Source: Chitinispirillales bacterium ANBcel5 (GTDB lineage Bacteria; Fibrobacterota; Chitinivibrionia; Chitinivibrionales; Chitinispirillaceae). Taken from it: a stretch of DNA of 64,000 nucleotides. The translations under genes were made by a program, and so were the position numbers. Location: the NCBI GenBank assembly GCA_029688955.1, contig JARUKZ010000001.1, positions 124,001 to 188,000 of the forward strand, read 5' to 3'. The notes below the pieces were generated by a model. That model was not told where the DNA came from. It worked only from the letters and a program-made list of their open reading frames with translations, and did no database searches. Shown here in pieces: positions 24,054 to 32,816 of this stretch (positions are counted from its first letter, which is position 1; every line of letters begins with the position of its first letter).

Positions 24054-25616
24054 TCAAAAATCGACTATTAAAAGTGTGATATCGTCTTCGTTTTGAAAAC
24101 TATTGGAGAACTGACGCTGGTGGTTAAGGATTGCATCTGCAGCTTCAATGGTATTAAGGGCAATTGTGTCCTGTGCAATTGATATTAACTTATCGATTCC
24201 ATACATATCTTCGTTTTCATTTTGTGCCTCAATTAGGCCATCAGTATAAAGCACAAATCTGTTCTCTCCGGGAGAGTAGTTAAGATTTTTCTCTGAGAGC
24301 ATCATATCGGGAAAAACACCCATAAAGAGCCCGTCTGCTTTGATTAAAGAGTATGAAGCATCGTTTTTATTAATCATCAGTATGGGACAGTGCCCGGCGG
24401 ATGAAAAGGTGATAGTGTTGGATGATGTATCGAGAACAGCATAGAAGATGGTAACAAAGTTATCTGTTTTGATGTCAGAGATAAAGGTGTTATTAATCAT
24501 TTCCAGTGTTTTTTTAGGTGAATGTTCACTTGCAGAGAAGGTCTTGAGCAAAACTTTCACCATAGACATAATCAGTGCTGAAGCAATTCCATGCCCTGAA
24601 ACATCTGCCACCACTATGCCATAAACCCCGGGGTTAAGCTCAAATACATCGTAGTAATCCCCACCGACGGTATTAGCACAGAAATACTTCGCTTCCACCG
24701 ATAACGCTGGTGTACTTTGCATATTTTGAGGCAATAAGCCCTGCTGTATCGATTGGGCTTGTTCCAGATCACATTGAATTCTGGACTGTGCAACTTTAAG
24801 ATCGTGATTAACGGTATTGAGTTGTTGATTAGTTTTTTGCAATCGGTGGTTGGCTGTACCCAGAGCTTCAAAATTGTGATAGTTTTCGATGACTATTCCA
24901 GCCAAATTCACAATAGCGGTAAGTTGTGCGATATCATCACTATTTATCGCTTTGCCCTTTTGGGTCCTGTCCATCCAGAAAACACCCGTACCTTTAAATG
25001 CCTTGCATGAAACACAGCAGTACCTGCGTTGGTTTTCATCCTTGGTTTTAATATTTTGTCCCGCACCCATAATACTCCAGCAATAAGGATTAAAGCCGCT
25101 ATGGGCAGGACACGTCTTTTTAGTACACCCCTTTAGCTCTGCGCATGTACGGGTCAGTTTGCTAACCAAAGGAATTACAAGGTAGGAGCTGGAATTGTAT
25201 TTCTTTAAAAACAGATCATTAAAAGGATCGGGATCATCGACGACTATGTGCCGGTTTAAAAAGAGCGCATCGGTGATCTCTCCACCTTCAAAACTCAACG
25301 GAATAGAGAGATGGCTTATTTCCAAATCATTAAAGCCAACCCACTGTTTGGCTGAAATACAGAATTTCTCTTTCTGGACCTCAAAGAGTGCTACTCTATC
25401 GAAATCAAGAAGCTCCTGAATGGCTAACAGCACGGTTTTGATAATGCTGTTAAGATCAGTGCAGGTATGTAAGATCTTGGTCAGCTCATTAATCATTGAA
25501 GCATTTAAGAGGTGAGCTTTAAACTCCTCATTTTTTCTTTGAAGCTGCTTACAGTACTCTTTTAGTTCGTTTTTTTTCAGGTTATCTAGGTGGAAAAACT
25601 CTTTTTGAGGGCCCAT
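24054..25616 (-). CDS. GAF-domain PP2C-like serine phosphatase (SpoIIE/RsbU type)
   Basis: The C-terminal 240 residues form a SpoIIE-type metal-dependent phosphatase with the Asp motifs GGDYYDVF and VADVSGHGIA, then SAGHCPILMI and LYTDGLIEAQN. Such enzymes dephosphorylate anti-anti-sigma factors in partner-switching pathways. A coiled-coil linker (NHRLQKTNQQLNTVNHDL) precedes it. The N-terminal part is a GAF domain with an unusual Cys-rich insert around residues 160-215 (CAELKGCTKKTCPAH, then CW and CCVSC), which resembles a two-CW-type cysteine module and could bind a metal or Fe-S cluster. There is no membrane segment. It lacks an anti-sigma partner gene in the neighbourhood. Confidence 0.9.
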   Translation of the reverse strand: MGPQKEFFHLDNLKKNELKEYCKQLQRKNEEFKAHLLNASMINELTKILHTCTDLNSIIKTVLLAIQELLDFDRVALFEVQKEKFCISAKQWVGFNDLEISHLSIPLSFEGGEITDALFLNRHIVVDDPDPFNDLFLKKYNSSSYLVIPLVSKLTRTCAELKGCTKKTCPAHSGFNPYCWSIMGAGQNIKTKDENQRRYCCVSCKAFKGTGVFWMDRTQKGKAINSDDIAQLTAIVNLAGIVIENYHNFEALGTANHRLQKTNQQLNTVNHDLKVAQSRIQCDLEQAQSIQQGLLPQNMQSTPALSVEAKYFCANTVGGDYYDVFELNPGVYGIVVADVSGHGIASALIMSMVKVLLKTFSASEHSPKKTLEMINNTFISDIKTDNFVTIFYAVLDTSSNTITFSSAGHCPILMINKNDASYSLIKADGLFMGVFPDMMLSEKNLNYSPGENRFVLYTDGLIEAQNENEDMYGIDKLISIAQDTIALNTIEAADAILNHQRQFSNSFQNEDDITLLIVDF

Positions 25617-25798
25617 TTGCTTTTTTTATCACTTTTTAAAGAAAAACTCCTACCAACCGGGGTGCTCAGACTTGACTTCAATGCCTCTTGAGAACCATTT
25701 TTGTATAATCAAGGCGACAATGTAACAACTGCCCTGTCGTAGTATAACCAGAATGAAATACTATCATTCTTTCCAATGAATGCCAAGGAGGAAGAGCT

Positions 25799-26473
25799 TT
25801 GAATATTAAGTACAACAAAAAAAAGCAGGAAATGAAAAAGGATCCTGTGTTAGACTGGCTGTTTTCAGCAAAAGAATATGCTAAAAAAAACAGCGTTCTT
25901 TTAATTGGAGCACTTTTAGTACTGCTTTTTATAGGTGCTGTTTCAGTTTTTTCCAGCAGAGCCAGAGAAGCCGATATCAGACAAAGTCAGGATCTCTTTG
26001 CCAGAGCAGTGCTGGAGTTTAATGACGAAAATCTCGACGATGCTATTGTTCTTTTTGGTGATGCTGCAAACAACTTTGGTAACACTCCTCAGGGCAAAAT
26101 GAGTGCATTTATGCTTGGAAGCATCTATTTTGAGCAACAAAAATATCTCCAGGCAATAGAGTGGTTTCAATTAGCAGTAACCAATATGTCTTCTGCAGGC
26201 TTTGTAGGGGCACAGGCTTTAGTTGGTATCGCAACCAGTCACGAAGCTTTAGGTAATGAAGCTGAAGCTATGCAATATTATGAAAGAGCTTTAAGAGATC
26301 AAAGAATCAGTTTCAATCATGCTTCAATACGATGGAAGATGGCTCTTTTAAGTGCTCCTTCAGATACGCAACGCTCACAAACTCTTTTGCAAGAGATTAT
26401 CTCTGATCCCGAAGCTACCGACTACCATTCTAAAGCCCAAAATTTTCTGGCAAGTTTAACTAAAGCAGGATAA
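25799..26473 (+). CDS. Membrane-anchored tetratricopeptide (TPR) protein
   Basis: A Lys-rich cytoplasmic stretch (MNIKYNKKKQEMKK) is followed by one transmembrane helix near residues 36-56 (VLLIGALLVLLFIGAVSVF), then three to four TPR units (FARAVLEFNDENLDDAIVLF; AFMLGSIYFEQQKYLQAIEW; ALVGIATSHEALGNEAEAMQ). The layout (N-in, TPRs in the periplasm) recalls YfgM, an ancillary component near the Sec translocon and BamB, but no other shared feature was established. The TTG start at 25799 is supported by AAGGAGG eight bases upstream. An intrinsic terminator ends it before the pseudo-receiver gene. Confidence 0.83.
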   Translation: MNIKYNKKKQEMKKDPVLDWLFSAKEYAKKNSVLLIGALLVLLFIGAVSVFSSRAREADIRQSQDLFARAVLEFNDENLDDAIVLFGDAANNFGNTPQGKMSAFMLGSIYFEQQKYLQAIEWFQLAVTNMSSAGFVGAQALVGIATSHEALGNEAEAMQYYERALRDQRISFNHASIRWKMALLSAPSDTQRSQTLLQEIISDPEATDYHSKAQNFLASLTKAG

Positions 26474-26516
26474 CAGCCCAGGGAAGTTTGTCTCTTTGCG
26501 GGATGCAATGATTAGA

Positions 26517-26557
26517 TGCAAGCACAGGAAAGAAAATAATGTGCTTGCAAATTTTTT
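26517..26557 (+). terminator. Rho-independent terminator after the TPR gene
   Basis: TGCAAGCACA and TGTGCTTGCA form a perfect ten-base-pair stem with a 13-base A-rich loop, followed by A and then six T residues. It isolates the TPR gene from the receiver-like/ParA-M23 pair, which therefore needs its own promoter within 26558-26643. Confidence 0.75.
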
Positions 26558-26643
26558 GTCAAAGAAATACAATTCTTCGCTCAATTAGTGAATGGTTTCA
26601 AATAAAGATTCTTCACCCGTATTCGAATCTATGGAGGTTATAA

Positions 26644-26994
26644 ATGAAAATTTTGCTTCTTGAAAATACACGCAAGAGAAGCGAGCAAATTATGGAGCAG
26701 CTTAAAGACAAGAACGTTGAAGTGCGTAGTTGTGTAACTTCAAACGACTTTCTCGAAACTATTTCTGAGACCAGTTTTGATAAAATTGTTCTGAATGTAG
26801 AGTTTTGGGAAAAAGGACGTTCCATGTATTCATATTTCAACGCTTGTGAGAAATTTGAAGAAACCCCGGTAGTGTTTTACAACGCAGATGAGGAGTTTGT
26901 TACTATCTGTAATCGTCCCAAGAACATTCGGGATCAGGTGATTCATAAACCAGTAAATATTGAAGAATTAGTTAATGCTGTAATGCAAGTTTAA
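26644..26994 (+). CDS. Receiver-like protein without the phospho-acceptor aspartate (pseudo-receiver)
   Basis: The 116-residue protein has the length and alternating pattern of a CheY-type receiver (MKILLLENTRKRSEQIMEQL; KIVLNVEFW; PVVFYNADEE; VIHKPVNIEELVNAVM), and the last-strand Lys-Pro is kept. The phospho-acceptor Asp is replaced by Asn51, and the acidic pair near residue 7 is a Glu-Asn. It is thus probably phosphorylation-independent and may bind another protein. The stop codon lies three bases before the start of the ParA-M23 gene, so the two are a translationally linked pair. The obvious hypothesis is that it regulates or localises that fusion protein. Confidence 0.78.
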   Translation: MKILLLENTRKRSEQIMEQLKDKNVEVRSCVTSNDFLETISETSFDKIVLNVEFWEKGRSMYSYFNACEKFEETPVVFYNADEEFVTICNRPKNIRDQVIHKPVNIEELVNAVMQV

Positions 26995-26997
26995 TGG

Positions 26998-28845
26998 ATG
27001 AGCATAAATAAAAGAATAATCTTTAAAGATGATGACAAAGGTGGTATTATCCACATCGCCAATATTAAAGGTGGTGTGGGTAAATCCACCGTAGCAACTA
27101 ATCTGGCCGCTACACTTTCCAAAAAAGCACCGACACTGCTCATTGATCTTGATGTTCAGGGCAGTGCAAGTACTGCGCTTGGAGTAGATAAAGCTCAAAG
27201 CAGTGCTTCTTCATGGGAACTGTTCAGAAGGCGTTTTTCTGCGGATATTCCGGGCAGCTCTTCTGGAAACGAAAAAAACAATGGTATCCTCAGGCGCGCA
27301 AATGCTTTTTTCCTGGGCAATATCACCGGCCATGGATTACTTAAATCTATAGTAGTACCTGTAACGCCAAAATTGGATTTGATAACCGCTGATGCCAATC
27401 TCTTTAAATCACCGAAAGGGTATCAGCTTCAAAACCTTCTGTTTAATCTGAATGTCGCCTTACAAAGCTATCGGTATGTGGTTATCGATACCCCTTCAGT
27501 GTGGAACAAACTCTCCAGACTACTCTTTTTAAACAGCGATCTTAACCTTATCCCTGTAACACTCAATGCTTTATCTACCAAAAGCCTTCGTAGCTATCTG
27601 ATAAATGTAAAAAAAGCTGTAGAGAAAAACCCTGAAGTTCGTCTTCGAATAGTAAAAAATGAAGTGTATGGCAAACAAGGATCTTCCTTGCGTGGGAAAA
27701 CAAAAACAATGTTTGAAAACCGCAAGTTTCTTGAAAGTTTATGTGAACAAGTTACCGTGAAAAGCGGTTCCGGATGTTCCATTTTGCCTCAATCAATAAT
27801 TTTCGATCTTGAGATCCCGGAGTCTGCTGCAGTGCGTAATGCACAGGATGAGGGCTGTTCCATCTTTGATACCAAAGGCTACTCCGCTGCTCAAAAATCA
27901 TTCAATCAACTAGCCAAAGATGTTCAGCATGTGTTAAACAGTATCTTGAAAGAGGCACAAGGCAGACCTGAAAAACGAGAGCTCTTGCCCTATTTTTCCA
28001 AAATTGCCGCGGCTTCATTACTTGTCTTTCTGTTTAGTTTAAATGAACCAATCTACAATGCTACAGCTCCGCGTCCGGTTGCACCTGAGCAGCTTAGCTC
28101 TAAGGAGGAGGAAAAAGTCATTGAACACACCTTCTCCCGGGGTGAAAGTATCTATCGATTAGCAAAGCATGCTATTTCTGTCTACAGGGCTATGGTTCCA
28201 AGCATGGCACAGTTAAGTGAGTATGTAAGAGAAACGGTACAAATTCATAACCGCACCAGACTCTCCGGAGAACCATCGATTACCAACATGAATACCATTC
28301 CCGAAGGTTTGACACTTAGGTTCTATCCACCATCCAATATCCATAACCCGGGGTTTGAGCAGATGTCTCCGGTATATCAGTTTTTTAAAGGACTTGTCAG
28401 AGATCCATTCCCTTATGTTACCGGTGATTGGTGTGAACGAGGAACGGGTGGGGGGCAACCCCACTATGGCCTGGATGTGGCTGCAGCTTACGGCTCAGAA
28501 ATAATAAGCCCTATCGATGGCAAGGCCGTTTTAACCTCAAATGCTGTCGCAGGAAGAACTGTTGGGGTGCTAAAAGATGATGGGTCGATAATATTTTTCT
28601 CACATATGGGCCGAAGATATGTAAGTAGTGGTGATACAGTTAAAGCTGGTCAGGCGCTTGGGACTATTGGTATGACTGGTAGAACAAGTGGACCTCATGT
28701 GCATATTGGCTATGGAATACCAAGCGAATCAAGACACGACATGTCATTTGGCAGGCATAACTTTAGAGTATCTGATCCTAAGCACTTTTTCTACAAACTT
28801 GCATTTATCGATGGCTTAGCAGATCTCGCCTTTACCTACGACTGA
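26998..28845 (+). CDS. ParA-like ATPase fused to a transmembrane segment and M23 (LytM) peptidoglycan peptidase
   Basis: One uninterrupted 615-codon frame joins two activities. Residues 1-310 are a ParA/MinD-type ATPase: deviant Walker A KGGVGKST at 24-31, DLDVQGSASTAL as Walker A'-type loop, and VVIDTPSV for Walker B. A basic segment (RPEKRELL) and a short hydrophobic stretch near residues 332-348 (YFSKIAAASLLVFLFSL) form a probable transmembrane anchor. A linker with a LysM-like part (FSRGESIYRLAKHAI) leads to an M23 zinc endopeptidase with all metal ligands, His489-x3-Asp493 and His567-x-His569. It would have an ATPase in the cytoplasm and wall hydrolase in the periplasm, with no intervening partner such as FtsEX. 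No frameshift or internal stop is present. Its ATG is three bases after the pseudo-receiver stop. The anchor is somewhat short, so topology is inferred. Confidence 0.87.
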   Translation: MSINKRIIFKDDDKGGIIHIANIKGGVGKSTVATNLAATLSKKAPTLLIDLDVQGSASTALGVDKAQSSASSWELFRRRFSADIPGSSSGNEKNNGILRRANAFFLGNITGHGLLKSIVVPVTPKLDLITADANLFKSPKGYQLQNLLFNLNVALQSYRYVVIDTPSVWNKLSRLLFLNSDLNLIPVTLNALSTKSLRSYLINVKKAVEKNPEVRLRIVKNEVYGKQGSSLRGKTKTMFENRKFLESLCEQVTVKSGSGCSILPQSIIFDLEIPESAAVRNAQDEGCSIFDTKGYSAAQKSFNQLAKDVQHVLNSILKEAQGRPEKRELLPYFSKIAAASLLVFLFSLNEPIYNATAPRPVAPEQLSSKEEEKVIEHTFSRGESIYRLAKHAISVYRAMVPSMAQLSEYVRETVQIHNRTRLSGEPSITNMNTIPEGLTLRFYPPSNIHNPGFEQMSPVYQFFKGLVRDPFPYVTGDWCERGTGGGQPHYGLDVAAAYGSEIISPIDGKAVLTSNAVAGRTVGVLKDDGSIIFFSHMGRRYVSSGDTVKAGQALGTIGMTGRTSGPHVHIGYGIPSESRHDMSFGRHNFRVSDPKHFFYKLAFIDGLADLAFTYD

Positions 28846-28860
28846 TAAACAGTGAATTGC

Positions 28861-30537
28861 TTACCCCTTCTCAACAGGTGTACTGTTGAGAAGCTCTTGT
28901 GCATGTTGTTTGGATATAGTACTGTCACCGCCAAGCATGCGAGCTATTTCGTTCACCTTTTCTTCATGCCCCAGTGCTTTTACCACTGTTTCGGTTCTAT
29001 TATCCTCAATAATCTTTTCAACCACAAAGTGATTATCTGCAACAGATGCTATCTGGTGAAGGTGTGAAATGCAAAGAACCTGGTGGGTGCTGCTAAGGCT
29101 ACGGAGTGTTTTGGCAACTTCACCCGCAAGCACTCCCCCTATGCCGGTATCTATTTCATCAAAAATCAGGACCGGAATCTGGTCATGTTCAGCAAACACC
29201 GATTTTACTGCAAGCATAAGGCGGGAAATTTCACCACCTGAAGCCGACTTGCACAGAGGCAAAAAGGGTTCTCCAGGATTGGTTTTAACCAAAAAGCGAA
29301 CGTTATCGAGACCACCGGCCTCTGGCTCCTTAAGCTCCTTTATCTCTGTATACCACTCTCCACCCTTGAAACCAAGAGTACTCATGAGCTCAGTAATTTT
29401 TCTATCAAAGCTCTTTGCTGCGTTGATACGGGCAGTTCGCAGTTTTTGTCCGCTTTCAAGGCAGCTTTCTCTGGATCTGCCCACTATCTCTTTTAACCTT
29501 TTTTCTTCGAAATCGGTGTTTTCAATGGTGGATAGATCCTTCCCGAGCGCATCTCTTTTAGCTATCAATTGTTCAAGAGAGCAGGAATATTTCTTTTTCA
29601 GGCGTTGAATTTTCGCAAGCCGTGAGTTGATAAATTCAATTCTGGTAGGATCAGTTTCTGAATTCTTATCCAGATAGGAATTGCAAAAAAGGTCAAGATC
29701 AGAACATATGGATAGAGCGTTTTCAATATCTGTAAGCCAGGGTTGAACAGATGCGTCATACTTAATAAATGTTTGCAGGTCTTTTTTAATCTGAGAGAGT
29801 TTAGAATACACTGACTCACTACCACTATTAACAAGTTTTGTAATGTGTGAGGCGCAGGCGATACGGTCAGCACTGGATGTTAAAAGGGATAGTTCACTCT
29901 CAAGTTTTTCCTCTTCACCTGCCTGGAGCTTTATTGTGCTCAGCTCAGAATACTGAAACTCAAGCAGCTCTTTTTTCTCCACAAGGCGAGCGGTGTTTTC
30001 CTGCACAGTTTTCAGCTCCTTGATTGCTGATACGTAATCATCATAGTCCTTGCTGTACTGCACTCTGTAGGCTCTGACCTCAGGAAGGCGATCGATCAGC
30101 TCAAGGTGGGTCGTTTCGTCCAGAAGTGACTGGTGTTCGTGCTGGCCATGCAGGTCTATAAGCAAACATCCCAGTTTTTTGAGGCAGGAAAGTGGAACCG
30201 GAGATTGGTTTACCAAAATTTTGTTTCTTCCACTGCGGGAGATTTTGCGCGTAATGATCAATTCGCCATCTTCAATATCAATATTTAACTCTTCCAGTGC
30301 AGCTCTGAAAGTGCTTTTAAGTTGGTTAAATTCAAGAACTCCATTCACCTCAGCTTCATCACAGCCGCTTCTGACCATCTCTGCAGAAGCTCTTTCTCCC
30401 AGCAAAAGCCCTATCGCTCCGATAAGAATCGACTTACCAGCCCCTGTCTCCCCTGTGAAAACAGTGAAACCATTACTAAACTCTATAGTAAGGTTTTTGA
30501 TAAGAGCCAGGTTTTTAATTGTAAGTTCTCTGATCAT
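28861..30537 (-). CDS. recN: DNA repair protein RecN
   Basis: This is an SMC-like ATPase of double-strand-break repair. The N-terminal half has FTGETGAGKSILI (Walker A, near residue 30) and the C-terminal half LIFDEIDTGIGG (Walker B), joined by a long coiled coil that includes the HGQHEHQSLL motif. SKSASGGEISRLMLAVK is the ABC signature. The length of 558 residues is normal. Two starts are possible: TTG 30543, which abuts the nadK stop, or ATG 30537. The ATG is preferred because it gives the standard MIRELTIKNLALI opening. It is the last gene of the leftward super-operon and converges with the ParA-M23 gene. Confidence 0.95.
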   Translation of the reverse strand: MIRELTIKNLALIKNLTIEFSNGFTVFTGETGAGKSILIGAIGLLLGERASAEMVRSGCDEAEVNGVLEFNQLKSTFRAALEELNIDIEDGELIITRKISRSGRNKILVNQSPVPLSCLKKLGCLLIDLHGQHEHQSLLDETTHLELIDRLPEVRAYRVQYSKDYDDYVSAIKELKTVQENTARLVEKKELLEFQYSELSTIKLQAGEEEKLESELSLLTSSADRIACASHITKLVNSGSESVYSKLSQIKKDLQTFIKYDASVQPWLTDIENALSICSDLDLFCNSYLDKNSETDPTRIEFINSRLAKIQRLKKKYSCSLEQLIAKRDALGKDLSTIENTDFEEKRLKEIVGRSRESCLESGQKLRTARINAAKSFDRKITELMSTLGFKGGEWYTEIKELKEPEAGGLDNVRFLVKTNPGEPFLPLCKSASGGEISRLMLAVKSVFAEHDQIPVLIFDEIDTGIGGVLAGEVAKTLRSLSSTHQVLCISHLHQIASVADNHFVVEKIIEDNRTETVVKALGHEEKVNEIARMLGGDSTISKQHAQELLNSTPVEKG

Positions 30538-30543
30538 ACTCAA

Positions 30544-31431
30544 CTATTCCGTCTTTTTATACCCCTGTCCCCAGCCAAGCTTTTCTCGTAGTAATGAAAA
30601 ACAGGATCTTTCAGCAAGTTGTACGAGGTTAGTTGTCGTTCCGCCATAAGAGATCATAATTTCGTCGTTATTTTGAAGCCTTATCGACTCAAGACCATCA
30701 GCACTTAAGAGAAGGTCCGGGTTTTTCTCATTGATCACCAGTCGGATACTCTTTTCTGAGGGTAATATAATTGGTCGCTCAGTGAGAGAGTGAGGACAAA
30801 TTGGTGTGAGTAGAATGGCCTGGACTGTAGGTTCCACAATTGGCCCTCCTGCAGAAAGAGAGTATGCGGTAGAACCGTTTGGAGTAGCTATAATGATTCC
30901 GTCTGCAAAAAAGTCGGTAATGAAATCATCACCATACCAGGCAGAGATAGAGGTGAGTTTAGGAGTATTGATGCGATTAATAAAAATATCATTCAATGCA
31001 TGAAAACGGCATATTTCGTTTCCCTCACCCCGTTTGATACATGCTTCAAGCACCATTCTGCTAATGGTATAATACTCACCGGAGCTGATTTTTTCCAAAC
31101 TGCTTTCAAGATCCTCTGGCCCTATATCAGTAAGAAACCCCAGTCCCCCCAGATTGACTCCTATCACCGGTTTATGCGAAAAACGACACATGTGTGCCAC
31201 TGAAAGAAAAGTACCATCTCCTCCCACCGATATGAGGGCGTCACTGTTTTTTAACAATTGTTTTTCACTGTCTGAAATGGGGTAATTGTCAGGGAGTTGA
31301 GGAGTCAAAAAAGGGTGGAAATGGACTGTTTTTTTGGACTTTTGTGCCCATTTATAGATAGTAATCAGAACGTCCTGAACGTCCTGAGAGGTTTTAAATC
31401 CAACCACTCCAAATGAAACTACAGGTTTCAT
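30544..31431 (-). CDS. nadK: NAD kinase
   Basis: ATP-dependent NAD kinase makes NADP+. Motifs are VGGDGTFLS with GGDGT at residues 70-74, NLGGLGFLTD near 100, and TPNGSTAYSLSAGGPIV near 190. At 295 residues it is a standard bacterial NadK. Its ATG overlaps the end of the preceding EPSP-synthase-like gene by four bases, and recN starts right after its stop, an arrangement (nadK next to recN) common in many bacteria. Placement with aromatic genes is coincidental or operonic; there is no regulatory signal in the overlaps. Confidence 0.96.
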   Translation of the reverse strand: MKPVVSFGVVGFKTSQDVQDVLITIYKWAQKSKKTVHFHPFLTPQLPDNYPISDSEKQLLKNSDALISVGGDGTFLSVAHMCRFSHKPVIGVNLGGLGFLTDIGPEDLESSLEKISSGEYYTISRMVLEACIKRGEGNEICRFHALNDIFINRINTPKLTSISAWYGDDFITDFFADGIIIATPNGSTAYSLSAGGPIVEPTVQAILLTPICPHSLTERPIILPSEKSIRLVINEKNPDLLLSADGLESIRLQNNDEIMISYGGTTTNLVQLAERSCFSLLREKLGWGQGYKKTE

Positions 31432-32813
31432 TTTTTTTCTTTCCTCTGTTTTTTTTCTGTATCTGTTCTGAACTGGCAGACTTGATTTAGTAGTTCAAAG
31501 AAATCAGGCCACCGTTTAAGAATCTTCTCTTCATTGATCGATGTTTCACCAATGCATCGAAGTCCGGCTATGGAAAATGCAGCCGCAATGTGAGCCGGAA
31601 GGGCTTCGGTTAGATCGAAACCATCAAACTGACGGGCTCCTTCAAGCACAATCCCATCGGGCATCTCTCCATGCCGGGCACCGAGTTTCCGTATACAGGA
31701 TTCAAGAAGGTCTATCCCATCGGGGGTATCCATTCTCATATCTTCAAGTTCTCTGAATACAGACTGTTTTTCGGAAAATGAGGCCAGGATAAGCATGGAA
31801 GGCAAATGGGCAGAGAATTGAAACAGGGGACTGCATCTCATCTTTTTGCCCGAAAGATTAGCCTTTTGAATAGAGACCAGACCAGCAGAGCCAAACGCAG
31901 TTCTACTGCTTTCCTGGATAGTCAGCTTCGTGCCCATTTTTCTGAGAAATGCAAACAACTGAGTTGCCCAGGGCTCAAGGGGTACATTGGCCAATACAAA
32001 AGAGTCTTTGGGAATCAGACTTTTAGCTGTGATGAGTATAGACGAAAGAGTCTCATCACCGGGTAGTACTATTTCTACTTCAGAATCTTTTTTTGTGACA
32101 GTGAAATCTGCTGTCACAGCATAAGAAAGCTTCTGGCCACCCCCACCTTTTCTTTTCTGCTGTAAAAAGCGCATCCTGCGTGCAATCGGGTCATCTGCTT
32201 CATTCTGTAAGGACTTAATACTCAGCTCATAGCCCAGAAACTGTGCAAGATGGCGCAGGGGGTTTGAAATGTAGTAAGATACATTGAAATTATGCTTTTG
32301 CTTTGAGCCCAAAAGAAAGGCCAGTAATGGTCCGGTATCTTCTTCAATTACATTCTTATCGAAGGTCTTGCCAAGGTCATATTCACTTAATTGAAGAGCG
32401 GTTTTATCCTCTATGGAGACGTTTTTTAAGGTGATCCCCAGTTTTTGGGCCTGGTTATGCCAATTGGTTATTCGCTCTGGGGTAAGGTTACTGAACAGTA
32501 CCGTTTTACCCATTCCAAGAGCAAGAAAAAGGATCATGTCTCGGTAGGGCCAAAAATAGTCTGGAACTTTAAGCAGTAGTGAAGGGTCCTCAGTAACTGG
32601 TTTAACACTCCAGGTATCCTGGTTGCACTCAATATCCACATGGCCGCTTATTGCACTTTTTAAGTCAGATATCTGTTGGGTTGTTTTGATATTAGGGATT
32701 TTTAATGGCACAGAAGAGGCACAACTGGCAAGTAGAGCCAGAAAGAGAAGGTCTGGACTTGAGGGGAGTTCAGTTTTCCCTTCAATGGACTTGGCCGGCT
32801 GAATTGTTACCAT
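31428..32813 (-). CDS. EPSP-synthase (AroA)-like protein with degenerate active-site motifs
   Basis: The 461-residue protein has the overall size and inside-out alpha/beta-repeat pattern of 3-phosphoshikimate 1-carboxyvinyltransferase. The landmarks are recognisable only in outline: the KS-type start is KSIEGKTELPSSPDLLFLALLA, the GN-G-T-A loop is DTGPLLAFLLG, and the late DHR-A-M motif is LPAHIAAAFSIAGLR. The DGPP-RMRERP stretch is not found. It sits between tyrA and nadK in the aromatic super-operon with a four-base overlap, as an aroA gene would. It is either a very divergent AroA or a non-catalytic relative; whether a normal aroA exists elsewhere cannot be seen here. Confidence 0.68.
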   Translation of the reverse strand: MVTIQPAKSIEGKTELPSSPDLLFLALLASCASSVPLKIPNIKTTQQISDLKSAISGHVDIECNQDTWSVKPVTEDPSLLLKVPDYFWPYRDMILFLALGMGKTVLFSNLTPERITNWHNQAQKLGITLKNVSIEDKTALQLSEYDLGKTFDKNVIEEDTGPLLAFLLGSKQKHNFNVSYYISNPLRHLAQFLGYELSIKSLQNEADDPIARRMRFLQQKRKGGGGQKLSYAVTADFTVTKKDSEVEIVLPGDETLSSILITAKSLIPKDSFVLANVPLEPWATQLFAFLRKMGTKLTIQESSRTAFGSAGLVSIQKANLSGKKMRCSPLFQFSAHLPSMLILASFSEKQSVFRELEDMRMDTPDGIDLLESCIRKLGARHGEMPDGIVLEGARQFDGFDLTEALPAHIAAAFSIAGLRCIGETSINEEKILKRWPDFFELLNQVCQFRTDTEKKQRKEKK

Positions 32814-32816
32814 TTC

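Noticed and set aside
26998..28845. Possible artificial fusion of two genes by frameshift or misassembly
   Set aside because: The frame runs without interruption through a hydrophobic anchor and linker, and the M23 domain has no internal ribosome site near its start; a read-level check is still worthwhile.
29069..29608. 179-codon plus-strand frame inside recN
   Set aside because: It is antisense to the RecN coding sequence, with no ribosome site and low-complexity Ser/Leu-rich translation.
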